Positions 1 to 13,500 of a stretch of DNA of 64,000 nt are shown here, piece after piece. The stretch is from NCBI GenBank assembly GCA_914767715.1, contig OU612075.1, positions 16,370,001 to 16,434,000 of the forward strand. Reading direction: 5' to 3'. Both the position numbers and the translations under genes were made by a program. Every line of letters begins with the position of its first letter. Position 1 is the stretch's first letter. This DNA comes from Membranipora membranacea. Lineage: Eukaryota; Bryozoa; Gymnolaemata; Cheilostomatida; Membraniporidae. The notes beneath the pieces are model-generated. The model was not told the DNA's origin. It ran no database searches and saw only the letters and a list, made by a program, of their open reading frames with translations.

Positions 1-368
1 CCAACAGTAACACAACAAATAGATAACAGATTTGGTGTCCAAATCAGTGATGTTACACCATGACATGTAATGTGGTCAGTAAACATTTTTCACCCAGATA
101 GAACCAAGGATGACGGAAACTGTTATTCACAGCTTTTTTGTCAGACAAATTTACATCAATATGGTTACTCAAAGTTTGATTGGGCTATGGAAAAACAAGA
201 AAGAGAAGACAACTGTGTCGTGAGACAGAGGGCTACCCGGTCCTGTCTGAAACCAGGGAGTTTGGGACCAAACTCCCTGCTGAAACTACTGGCAAATGTG
301 TTCCAGCATTGACACGGATCCATCATTGTATCATTACATATCTGTATGTGTCTCGTACAGCATACCTA
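1..368. other. Left-edge stretch, no gene recognised
   Basis: AT-rich sequence with only short chance open frames (about 80 codons or less). I see no splice-flanked coding exon and no recognisable protein. If the RNF13-like gene has a further 3' exon, it would lie in or to the left of this region. Confidence 0.5.
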
Positions 369-593
369 GAGAAATTGTTTCCAGCAATTATAGATAAATT
401 GCCATAATATGCTTATTCATGGTCAGATATGTTCCCCTAATCCATGAATATATATCAATGTGTACATCAAATAGTAAGGATATATCCTCACTATGTGATG
501 TACACATTGATATATATTCATGGATTAGGGGAACATATCTGACCATGAATAAGCATATGGCAATTTATCTATAATTGCTGGAAACAATTTCTC
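369..593. repeat. 225-bp near-perfect palindrome (fold-back)
   Basis: The left half (from GAGAAATTGTTTCC at 369) is repeated as its reverse complement ending at 593, so the whole stretch can fold into one hairpin with arms of about 110 bp. The centre is near 482 (GGATATATCC). The arms differ only by a 3-bp insertion (TAA in the left arm near 404-407) and a couple of substitutions beside the centre. No open frame of note. It could be a young fold-back or MITE-type element, a source of hairpin small RNAs, or an assembly artefact. The arms were read directly. Confidence 0.85.
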
Positions 594-646
594 ATCTTTG
601 ATTGGTCCAAAAGTTCAGTAATGCTACAGCCAACCCCTAAGGTAAT

Positions 647-1428
647 GTCAAAGACCGATCCGAATATCAACATATCATATACTGCTGGAAAGCTGCCGAG
701 CTACTGAAAATGATTATCTGAACAAAAACCTGATTTGATGACACCTCATAAGTCTAAAAAAATAACTGTTTTTTGGCATTCTTTTGCGTTAAATTCCAGA
801 ATAATGAAGATGCAGTGAGAAATTCTGTTGGCATTTCCTGTGTGCACCATGGTTATTGAAAGCGGCTTCGTATGTGAAAACTTTCAAAAAACCTTCATTT
901 GGCCACAATAACGGTTATTTGGACAGCATGTTTGAGGTTATGCAAAAGTGGGGAAAATATAAGCTGTATTCGAGAGTCTACTGTCACTGCAATATGCAAG
1001 CTAATTTGTTGAAAGTCAATGTGTATGATATTTGAAGAGTACTCTAAGAGAATATCATAATTAATTTTGTTTCGAGCCCATTATCTGTTCTGAATGAATG
1101 ATTGAAATTTCACATATTTTCACGGCTTCACCAAAAAAATGCATTGTATGGCAAGACGTAAAAAGTCAATTTAGACTAGACATATATCAACGAAAATTAA
1201 ATTTTGCGATGAACTCAATCTCTAAGTATACATTGCACCTGTTTTGAAATTTCTTGCAATTAATCTGACTCCTCCATCTGCATTGACAAAAACAGCGTTT
1301 TTTGCCTCATTTTCTCCCTTAAATGACACAACGTCATCGAATCAATTTTTTGTTCAGGTGTTCATTTTCAGTAGCTCGGCAGCTTTCCAACGGTATATAA
1401 TATGTTGATATTCGGATCGGTCTTTGAC
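647..1428. mobile_element. 782-bp non-autonomous element with ~95-bp terminal inverted repeats
   Basis: Both ends carry the same long inverted terminus, beginning GTCAAAGACCGATCCGAATA on the left (647) and ending with its complement at 1428. Identity continues for about 95 bases (to about 745, and from about 1335) with a few substitutions, through GAAAGCTGCCGAGCTACTGA. The interior of about 590 bp is AT-rich, without a transposase-like frame. This is the structure of a MITE or fold-back element mobilised in trans. I could not identify a clear target-site duplication, so the superfamily is open. Confidence 0.8.
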
Positions 1429-1534
1429 AGCAGCAAGAATTTTTAGCTAGATCCAATTAATGACACAAAGTTATATAGTGATGAAATCTCTGTACAAATA
1501 TCCATACTGTGTATTTTACTACTCATCCATGTAT

Positions 1535-4500
1535 TCAGATCAATGACTGAACCCATACCTGCACTAGTAGACTTCTCCTCAGGTCAGTCTCGGAGTCGCC
1601 TCCCTCGTAATCACTGCCGCTATCACTGCTAGTATTACTAACTCTAATCGCTGTCCTGCTGCCCACCGCTGCCTCCTCACCGCTATGTCTGCTGTTCCTC
1701 TGTCTGTAGTGAGATCGATGTCTGCGGCTCGACGCACGCCTGCCTGCTGTGCTGGTGCCTGTTCCTGGGTAGCTGTATAATCCAGCGCCGCCATCCTCCG
1801 AATCAACATCCACCATGTGTGTCGCGTTATGTGTAAGTGACTCAGTCAAACCTGCAAATGGAAGTGAAAACAACACATTTTCAATGGAGTTAGTTATAAT
1901 CAAAGGAATGATGAATTTTTTCACTACAGGAGATATTTTTAATCTTATCTGGGAAAGTTATCAAATCATAATTAGAAAAAGGTGGCAAGCAAGCCTTGAT
2001 CACATTCCAACAAAGAAGACTGTTACATGGCTTACCAGATCCATAGCCAGAGTGGGATCCACCTACAGCACCTAGTAGCCTGTTCTCTGCAGGGCCAGCC
2101 GGTGGTGGAAGTAGGGGCGTCCTCTCATTGTGCGCAGTGTTTTCTGTGTCGCTGTCACTAGATTCTGAGCTATCAGAGTTACGCCTGGGTCTACGCCCCG
2201 GTGGACGAGGTATCACCTTCCTCTTACACACTGGACAGGTTCTCTTATTTTTCAGGAGCCAAGGGTCGATACACTTCTGATGATATGCTACAAAGGAAAC
2301 AAGAAAATTGAGTCTTGGAGTGAGATCGTCTTGGAGTGAGATACACAAATGGGCCATGGGAAAGTGGTACTTGAAAGATTGGCAATGTGCCATAAATACA
2401 CCACTGAGAGAAATAATCATAACTTTCATTCAGTCCATATCAAGCTAGAATTAGTTTAATCTGATATTATTAAGCAGTAAATAGAAACAATGAAGACTCT
2501 TTAAACTAGCTTTTTCTTAACCAATGATGTCTTTAAAAAATGGGCCAAAATTAATTAAGAGGGGATAAACAGGCCACCGAGTGACCAGATGTATTGAGAT
2601 GTGTAATGTTGGTCTAAAGTAAATATTAACAAGGAGTTTTGTCTGGATTATACTATAAATAATCACAGACAAGTAGCTTACAGTACATTCCTAACTGTGT
2701 TTGTGTAAAAAGATCAGAGCCAAGTTCCGGTACGCCATACAGTAGCGTTTAAGCCGGATCCTCTGCTTCAACAAATGTTTTTTGCAAGTTTTTGTTTTTA
2801 CAACAGCAATTAATGGTCCTAAACTACCCCGCAAAAAGGGACATCCCAAGTGCGTCCCATAGCTGTGCAAGTGGGTGCTCGAGCTAAGACTTACTATGCG
2901 AGCATGGTAATAGCCTGACTTTCTCCCCCTCCTCGTAATCATCGAGGCAGATAGCACAGCAGTCGTACTGATCGTCTTTCTTATATTTTACCAGAGGTAG
3001 CTTCTTTAGCTGAGATTTAGAGATACGAGATCGGCGTCTTCTATTTATGGCCTGACACCATCTTACAATCTGTTAAGAAATACAAACAAGTTCATAAAAT
3101 CAGTGAACACGATCAAAGAGACATGATCAAAATATTTCCATAATGCATCTTTGACCTCGAAATCCCAGGTAACATACTGGCCACAAAATAATAGATTTGG
3201 GAAAGGAAAAGGATTGCATTGTGGGATATTTTTATGCGCCCTTTGTCATTAATATTAGTTTTGCAACTAATGCAGACAAGATGAGTGTCATTTTGCCATT
3301 TCTACTGTGAGCCTAATAACAAGCTATTTCAAATTAGCAAGGTTCATTCGCCCTTGAAGCAAAGTTCAAAGCATGTGACTAAAACAAGAATGAGAAAACC
3401 CACTTTTGGGCGGTTCCGAATCCGAAACAGGAAATAGTACTCGCCACGAGCTCAAAACTCTTAAACAACTTCCTGTGTTGCTTATCAATTTTTGTTCAAA
3501 TACGAGCAAGATTTGGCAGGTCAATTCAACCACCGACAATAATTTGCAGTTTATGCGGAAATCAGTCACGTGAAATCCTTAAAGCATTGTCAGCCCTCTA
3601 AAAACATCATATTTAGGCATCTTGGCATTTGCTGCGTCGCCACTTCAGCCGTTAGGTACATCGATAAAAATATATAACCGTGGTTAGATGTTAGATCATT
3701 ATCACAATTTGTCGGTAATTGTCCCATAAAAAAATTCTAAGCGTATGAAGAGAATTTGACACTCTATATTCTGGTCTAGATGACCAAGTTTAAAATGGAT
3801 AGTTAGTCTTTGATTTACCCCAAAGTGAACTTGAACAAATGGGGCTTGGGGCATGAGGCTTGTGAGTGTATGAATATGTTGTGAACCCGCGGTAAATCTG
3901 TAGTATGAAATGAATGTTTAGCGTAACTGATGGCTGGTTATCTGTTGTTAGACAATATTACGTGAAAGCAATTAATGATGTCTTTGATTCAGATCAACTT
4001 AAAATTAACAATTTTGAAAAAATGGACAATCCAAAGTCCAATGATGTAGTAATAGATTTGACTATATGCCTTGGTTACAAGCCATCGTCATTGCTTAAAA
4101 ATTCTCAGCCCATATCCAGAGTTCAAATTTCTACATTCAATAGTGGTATTAGACTGACAAAAAATGTCATTAATTACATATCAACATTCTTTCAGGTTGA
4201 TTCATTAAATTAAGTTTGTGGGTGGAATTTCAACTCGTTTTCTTTATAAATTTCTTCAAGTTTCAGTGAAGAGATATATATTTGAGATTAGCAGGACTGT
4301 TCAATCCCAACTATGTCAATTGTCCCAGATAACAAAACCGCTCAACAAAACCAGTCGACAAACAACCCTCCCCACACCCCAAACAAAGTGAGGAGTAACT
4401 CCTGGAACAAAGGCGCTCTATCATACTCCTCCCACACCCACTACATTGTATCGTTATCAATTATTTACTGTTAATTAAAATACTCACAAATCTTAGCCGA

Positions 4501-7500
4501 TACCACAATAAATACCAACGACAAGAATTCCAATTATTTAATTCGATGCCATCAAAAATGAAACTCAAATAAATATACCTCCAGTATATCACCGAAAACA
4601 TTCACCCCCCAGATTATAATCCAACCTAGTTCTCGACCAATTACCTAGACGGTATAATTACCCCTGCAGGACGCTGTTCTACCGGACTAGAGAAGTAATC
4701 GTAACAGATAAACACAAGTATAACAATGCTCACACAACAAATAATCAACAGTGCCCAGCATATGAACAGTATGAGAACATTGATCTGTATATAATCCAGG
4801 TCTGCCATCGGTGAGTCCTCCTCCCTCAAGTCCTTCTCCGCAAACAGAAACTATGCTTCTGGCGATCTCTTGATATAATACAATTGAGGTTGTTGTAGAT
4901 GCTTAACTTGAGCAGACAGATAAACATCAGAACAATAGAATATATTATCACAGCAAAAAAATCTGACATTCTAAGTATTGTGGACAAATGCTGAGTTGAC
5001 CAATAGTCATGCAGGACATGCCAAAATACTAAGAGTGCACGCAAAAAATGAAAGCATCAGAATGATAGACAAGAGCACATGATTACATCTGACAGTCAGA
5101 CTAAGATTGTGAATGATAAAGTGTGATTTTATAATTTAGTCACTCGAGGAATTTGGGACAAATAAAGTCACATGAGACTATGTCATCATTGATATATAAT
5201 TAGGTCAACACAGTTCCCAAAAAATGAGTAATAAGTCGAAGTTTAATGTTACGTACTAATCTGTAACTTTTACCATAAATGATCAATTATCGCAAGTCCA
5301 CCATTTTCAGAAGAACACAACTCTGAAATACAAGCACAAAATTGTGCAATATGTATATGATTATCCAACTGCTGATAATCAACCTCCTTTGACTAAGTTA
5401 TGGGCACTCCTGATAATTAATATGGCGATAACAGATGGAATCAAACACAGCAATCATCACTTCATGATAACCCTCAATAACCTCAGAGGAGAACAATGGG
5501 TGATTTTTATCAATAATAAAGAGACCATCTTTGGGTGACAGAATAGTAGCCTGAGGGGTTTTGTAGGTTTGAATACTGAGAACATTGTAGAACAGTATAC
5601 CCTCAAGGAGTTAGAGACCCAAGTTACCGCCCAACCCCAAACAGCAGCTAATAATTACAGGTTATGACGATTGGATATTATATTGTACCCGTTGTTGACC
5701 AATTAGGATGTTGGAAATTCACCAATAAGGTACAAAACACACACTCTGTACAAATGACACTAGAGAACTCAGCAACTTCAGCAAACTTATACCACCATGG
5801 TACAGAGGAAGTTAAGAACCAGACTACTTGTCAGTATCTGTCTAAGTTTGTTTAGCTTTGTCGCATCTATGATCTTCATAAATCCAGGTTTTGTAATCAT
5901 CTCGTATGAAGACAAAGGATTACTACCGCTTACAGAGACAGTCGCTGAGCCTCCAACTAGAAACATGTCAGTTGTGGCCATGAGGGACAAAGGAAGGATA
6001 ACAGTCAAATCTGGAGCTAAAGATGTCTTATCAGATGTAAATACAACTTACTTGGTGAAGACAAATCAAGAGAAAATGATTCTTGCATACTACAACTGGT
6101 CACTGAGCTGGGAAGACTTACTGGACTTTAGTGACTGCGAATACAGATGTAAGCTATCAACAGACAGAACGCAATCATCTGAGGCGGCCATTTTATTATT
6201 TGAGATGACATCACTGAGACGTATAGAGATCCCTGTCCTCTCCCCACACCAGTACACAGCTTACGCTACATACGAGTCACCAGGATATCACTTCAACCAG
6301 TTCCAGGCGGAGTGGGACGGTAAGTTTAATATATCTATGACTTACAGAAGGGGATCAACTATAACTTACTCTAGATACTCAAGATCTGTAGTCCAGAGAA
6401 AAGAACCACTAGAACCAATAGACTATTCAGCAGGTAAAACTAAAGACTTATTAGCCTATGTAAGCAATTGTGACTCACGACATTACAACAGGCTGCAGAT
6501 AATACGAGAGCTTTCTGCAAATAACTTATCGCTGGATCTGTCTGGTGTATGCGGGAAGAAACACAAAGTATGCAGAAACTTGGAAAGCTTTAACGAATGT
6601 GCTGCGCATAAGCAATACCGATTCTATCTCAGTTTCGAGAACTCATTATGTGAAGACTACATCACCGAGAAGTTTTGGAAAGTTTTATCCAGCGATCACT
6701 ACATGATACCAGTAGCCATGGGAGGCAAATCCATAACAGATTACACTAGAGTAGCTCCTCCCCATTCATTCATACACGCTGAACAATTTGACAATATTGA
6801 TCAGCTAGCCCAATATCTGAATGAAGTAGCCCACAATGCAACATTATTCAACAGCTATCACACATGGAGACAGGATTATAAGATGGAGAGGCCGGATACC
6901 CAGGTTCCTGCTTGTCAGTTATGTCGGGTCGCCCATCTCAAACCTGATCTGACGGCAAGGACAGACTTCTCAACCTGGTGGAACAAAGGCGCATGCAGAA
7001 CTTTTTATAATAATGAATGGAGAATGTCAAAATGATAATACTGACTTAAATTTTTTATCATTTTAGGAATTGCCCTCCCTCATAATAAAAAAATAAATTT
7101 CTGAGGCAACCAGAACCATGAGCTCTGTGAATATTATCTCTCCCCTCACTTTGTTACCAAGAGCAAGCGAAGAGTGTGTTAGAGACTAAACAAATAGAGT
7201 TAGTTACAACGATAAACATCAAAATACTATTACTAATAGAGTATTTTGTATGTTCATGATCAACTTATATGACACATATATAGATGTTTTGAATGTAAAA
7301 TTTCAATGAAAGGTACCATGGTCATAAATCCTTTTTGACGAGACTCAAAGTCCCAAAATTCGGTGCATTTCAATCCAGACTACAACAGATCACAATCTCA
7401 GTAGCACTTGGTTTTCAGCAGCAGGCCTATATGGGTTGATAACTTCAGGTTGATAACATAGCTTGCTTCTCATTCTTGGCATAATCGGCTGGACCAACAA

Positions 7501-10500
7501 AATATCGCAGATAAAATGTCTTCAATTTCAGCATAGATCATACTTTAGACTGGATCTGTTGGAAAATGGGGCAATAAATTCAGTTTTCATGTTGTGGTTT
7601 ACACTGATTGATATGCTGGTAAAAGTCGGCCTTCAGATTATTTCTACTTGCAATATAACAAACTATCATTCTAGATGGTGGAGTGATCTCATTGTAAAGT
7701 CAAAGTTGTTAGTATTTCAGAGTTCTATGCAGGTATATGGTTTTACACCAGTAGGACGATAATATATTCCACTCACCATGACTATAACAGCGACGAGAAG
7801 TATGCCGACGAATGAGAAGGCCATGGGTATCAGTATCTTATACGGGTTCAGCTCGCCATCATCGAACGGCTCAAACTCAGCGGATGTCCTGACAACATTC
7901 AAAAGTCAAATTTCAAGTAATGGTATTATGTAATACTAATATGTGAAACATAGTCAAAGGAACTATATATTCATATATGCACATATATGCACATATATAC
8001 CAGTCAACTCGATCACAAAATTCATTAAATTCCACAAAAATCTTTGTTCGAAGTTCAGCAATTGATCATTGATATTGCCCGCATCTTTTCTGATAGGATG
8101 AAGCACTTACTAGCTGTTGGCTTAGACTTATTTTTCAACCTCTTTGGCTTGTGATGCTCCGGCAAATAAATTCCCACATTTTGAAAAACATGTGCAGCAT
8201 TTCACATAAGACCATAGCAAAGATTGCCATCAGCGCCTTGATTGGAACTTTCTGCAGTAGCTTAAGACATCTTTCATGTTTTTGTGTCGGCCATTAGGAT
8301 AGGGAAGTAAATAACACTTACATCACATCTGTTATATCTGGGAAACTAAAGGAAGCCATATCCAATCCATCAGACATCCCAACAAATACTGAGGGTATAT
8401 ACACCATATTAATCTGTGAATCTAGAGAAGCAAACAACAGTGAATTTAGGGTTCTATAATATTAAAGAATTACTGTTGGCGTGAGCTAGAAATATCGCAA
8501 TATACGATATAAAGTTGATAGGTTAGCATTTTTACATTTACATGTTGACAGATGCAACTCATAAACATAAAAATCTATATTTTTATGGTGTGAATTTTCT
8601 GCTTTGGCATTGTGTTATTATTTTGACTGAGACCGACTGAAAGAGTCCATGAGATATGATAACTAATCTAAGAGCGTGTTTAAACTCTCCCCAGTTGATG
8701 ATAGTTGCTTTTCATTATCAACCATATTCCCGATTACTATTCACCATATCCAATATTCCAGGAGTTGCTTTGTCCTACAAACACCTATAATAATATCAGT
8801 AGACTTACCATTGGAGGCATACATTGGCACCAACTCGCTGTCATCCTTATAATCATATATGATAACAGCTTTGTATCCACTCTTCTGTGCATTCAACACC
8901 TACAAAAAAAAACAATCAGTGTGAAACGCTACCAATATGTATGAAGTCAATCAGCAGGATTGGCTATTGGACCAATCAGATCTTCTCCTTTCTGGTCAGC
9001 AAGCCATCAGTTTATTCACAGTCACCAGGCTAGGGTCATAATAGTCACTATGACACACAAATAACCTGAAAATATCTACTATAAGAAGCAAGGCAACTCC
9101 AAATCTATTTTGGCAGTAACATTAACGACCCCACCCTCCCTGGCAATACAGTCGGAAACAATTCTCTGAACATTCTGCTACATTCTCACAATAAAGTAGC
9201 AGTGGAAGATGGTGGTACTGTTTCTTTCTTATACACTAGCAAATTAATTCATATTGTTCGGAGTTGGTTTTCCACTGTCGCATCACAAGTTGCACATTTA
9301 AGAGAAAACTGCTCACTTTTGATCACAAGATTGTCAAATGGATCATTTTGACCCAAGAGAAGAGGCCTTATTTCAAAGAGTTGAGGGTTTCTAACTTTAT
9401 TCCTTTGTGGATTATTATTGTGCTTTCAAGTTCTGCAATGCTCTCAAGGGACAAAAATTTTAATGGCCGTCTAAAGGTATTCATTAACATTACTGTATAA
9501 TGAGCACCATGATTGCAAGATGGTAAGTAGTATAAGTCCAATAAGGCTACAGGCTGACAGCAATCATTAGCCTTGTCCAGAAAAGCCATATCATTGGACA
9601 AAGTTCTGCTTGTGCATTTCTTCGTTGCTCCTCTTTTCAAGTTTAGTTGGGATCAAAATCAAACCAGGAAGAAACTGGGTGAGATTGATTGATAATGTTA
9701 TTTCACCATTGACTCAATCTGCAATAGATTAATTCTGTGGTATATTTATAATCTCTTGCATTGAGTCATAGAGTAGTTATATATATAATAACTCTATACA
9801 CTTAAAACACTACACTATTACATTTATAGCAGTTGTTATCCACAAGGCATCATGTGAGAGGAACTCTTATGAAATTGGAGAGGACATGTGACTTCTTTGA
9901 CTGATTTGTATATCAATATTTATGGGTTAGCTACTAAATCAACAGGCCTTGCAAATAAGCCATAAATAAAAGTTAGCGGTGAAATATTTTAGTAAAGAAA
10001 AGGGGGGATGAGATGAGACTGAATCTGATTGATAACATCACAGAGTAAGGATATATTAATCCGTGAATTTCGTTGCTTACACTCCTCGATAATTCTGTTC
10101 AATATGGTGAGAACTTATACCGCTCTCTGTTATCAAAGTGATCGTTGCCCTCATGTTATGAAATCCTGTGCTGATTAGATAAAGTTTCATAAACATTGCA
10201 TGACTACAATCCAGCGAACGGTCCCTTCGTTGAGGTATATGATGTACTGTAGGCCTACATGTGGCTCGTTATTACATGTCATGTTCGAGTGATATAACCT
10301 ACTGTATCAGTTAAAGTAGGACTCCCTGAGATAACTGTGTGACTTGGGACTCACATGTGACTCAGGACTCATTTGTGACTTGAGACTCATGTGATACTTA
10401 AGACCAACTCACTGCTTATACCAGAATACCAGACCTACTTTACTTTGAATTTGATTCAAGTATAATTAACGGAGACAGTCAAAATTGCAGTTCATGATTT

Positions 10501-13500
10501 TACTGAGAGTGCAGATATTTGCAACATCCTAGGATATAAATCAATAACTCCATTCAAGCCGCAATCATTCTCCTCGGATCGTTCTGAATGACATTATCGA
10601 TGTCAGATATATCTTTATACATCATATCACAGAGTAAGGATATATCCTTACCAGAGACTATAGTCTATGGTCTATAGTCTCTGTCCTTACTCTGCGATCA
10701 TATACATATATATGATTGATGCATATCAATCACTACATATCCACATGTCAGAGTGTGGCTTGGCTTGTCATAGTGTACTTTTCAAGGCTACCATTATACC
10801 ATTACCAAGGAAATGTTATCGACAAATCTTCTCCTTGTAATGGGACACATTTATCAAGCTTACTGTGTCTGTTTGAAAACAAGCTTACACCAGAACAACT
10901 GCAAGGATTAGAGTAATAAATCATTTCTTTTGCAAAAAACTTCAGCCAACATTATGTGTAACAATGAGTATGTAGCCAACACACAAAACTACAGATCCGG
11001 CTGACATCTGTCCAGAAAATCAGAACATGATGGGTGTGATATACGCTGTGCAGTCTCTTCAGCTTGTTTCTCTCTAAGCATAAGATATTTCCAGTCGGGT
11101 TGTAAAAACTTAGTTGGGAATTCAATATGAGTCACAATTCCTACAAACTCACGTAAGGTTTGTAAAAGTTTTGACTCGAACAACTTATTTGATGGTGATT
11201 GATTATTAACTGACTTACCTTTTCTATAAAAGTACATTGTCTAAGATCCATATCCTTATCAGACCTGCGGATGATCGCAATCCACTGCAGATCCTCGGGT
11301 AAAGGAAAGTTAAAGTTTGGAGGTGTGAGCCTCTCACAACCATCCTCCGGCATAGCTCTGTGCAGGATACCCTACAGGTAAATAAATACAGCTATTAGTG
11401 AGAACAAGGGGTCATTTCTCCAACTAACACATAGAAGTTTGTCTTACAGGGATGTAACTAGGGATTGGCAAAAGTTGGCTTTGACCACAAGTTGGACAGA
11501 TCCCTTAGATTTTAGTATATAATAATATAACATATCAAGGACAGTATAAAGCCTACCATCTCTAAACAACACTGTAGTCTGAACAGTGAAGTATAGTTTA
11601 GTTACATCAGTTATATTTTGATAAAATTCTACAGGACAGAGTCCAAATCTATTTTAGTATTATCAACTGTCATGCTATGCTGTTTTATTGCTATTAGATG
11701 ATCAGAATCACAATGGCTGTGATCTCAAGGTTTTATATCTGGGTCACTTCGTATGTATATAGTACAGGCCCAGTACCCACAAAACACCACATGGCCCAAA
11801 GCTACTAGATAATTCAATCAAATCAATAGAAGGCTGAGTTTTATGTCAGAGTGAGTGACAGCACCTCTGGCAGTGGTATCATTCTCATCTGAATGGGAAG
11901 ACGCAATGTTACATCTTTTTGCAAGAGTATCTATAATCAACAATCATATCATATCTTATTTGTGAGACCTGAATTAACTACATCAACAATGAGAAAGGCA
12001 ATGAATCCTGACATACAACCTTTGAAAATTTACTGCCATCTTAGAATTGGTGAGACATAATATGCGTCTTGAGGTCTAGACATTATGGTCATGTTACGCA
12101 TGGGTTTAAAGGTAGCTACGTAACCTAATAATGCTGCCTGTTCAAATGGTATGTGACTTCTGGCAGGTTTGAACATGTGGCATGTAGCAGTATACTGAAG
12201 CCGAGTATTACAAGGAAATTCATTCCCCCCAGACTTTTGCCCCCCCCCTGGCAAGTTTCCATAATGTAAGTTCAGAAAACATTTGAAAATAATATTCAAA
12301 TACCGATTTAACTCTTGTTACAAATTTTCATATCATGGTCTTGATGTTTAGGATGGCAGGTAAATTTTGATCTGATTACAACATGAGGGTATGGACACTA
12401 TATTTTCTTACGTTATTGGTCATTGGGTATGTAAATGGCCACCACACACCCGAGTAATTACAGATTTATATCGCCTATTAAAAGGATGATGACCACAGGT
12501 TTCCTTAAGTGCCATAAATAGCAAAGTCATGTTGACAGCTTGGTGGATAGAAAGCAACGGGTTGTTCCTTGGTGTGACAGATCATTGTCACCAAAGAGTT
12601 TGGCTTCACAACCGTGCAGATGTATATCAGCCAGCTGCACCAGGGTGTTTTACAACTTACATCCAATCATTAACAGGGACCGACCACACATATAAGATTA
12701 TCAGCTATAGTGAAGTTCAAATTCAATTCATTGGCAGCAGGCCAAGATTTTATGACAGCTATCAGAGTAGCAGGTATGTCAACTTCGATAGTAATTGTCA
12801 TATGTCCAGTTTTGCCAATAAAGTCTGTCAATTTCCATATGGTGGCTGGTGGTATTGGTTCAACTAGTGGTATTGACAAAGGTGGAAGCCAATGTATCAG
12901 TTACACAATACCTTAAAATAGCAATATGTTTTTGTGATATCTAATTTTGGTCACAGTCACATACAAAATCACTAACCCCAGACACTGACATGGATTATCA
13001 AACTTCTTACACTGAGTAATATAAGCTGGGTCCTCTCAATCAAGGCTCACCTTTAAATGATTATCTCCAGGAAGGTCGGGACCAAACTTTGCTTTGGCAT
13101 AATTGTAATGTTCAATCACTGTGCTGGAGTTCAGGTTGACCTGAAAATGGAGAAAAATACAATAAGCTATATAGACAAGGAGATGTAGTAGAGTTTGTGT
13201 GTTAATAAATGTTACAAGAACTCTTCTTGATTGTTAACTAAATTGTATGTGCTCAAGAAAAAAGTGTTCATCAGAAAATTACACTGCCGTTTTTTTCACA
13301 AATGGGATTTCCAATGAGGAAATACTGTCTTGATTTGAATGTCATAACAACAAAAGTACTCATTTTGCCTTTTGAAATCATTTTAACCTAGAATCATAAC
13401 TCCTCTTCTTGAGCACATTATTCTTTTTTATTGATGAACTTGATGATTGATGCTTATTTGGCATAGGATAATGACACTCTGATCCAGTTAGAAATTGATA

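Noticed and set aside
5787-6008. Minus-strand frame overlapping the fucosyltransferase start
   Set aside because: Antisense shadow of the GT10 coding sequence.
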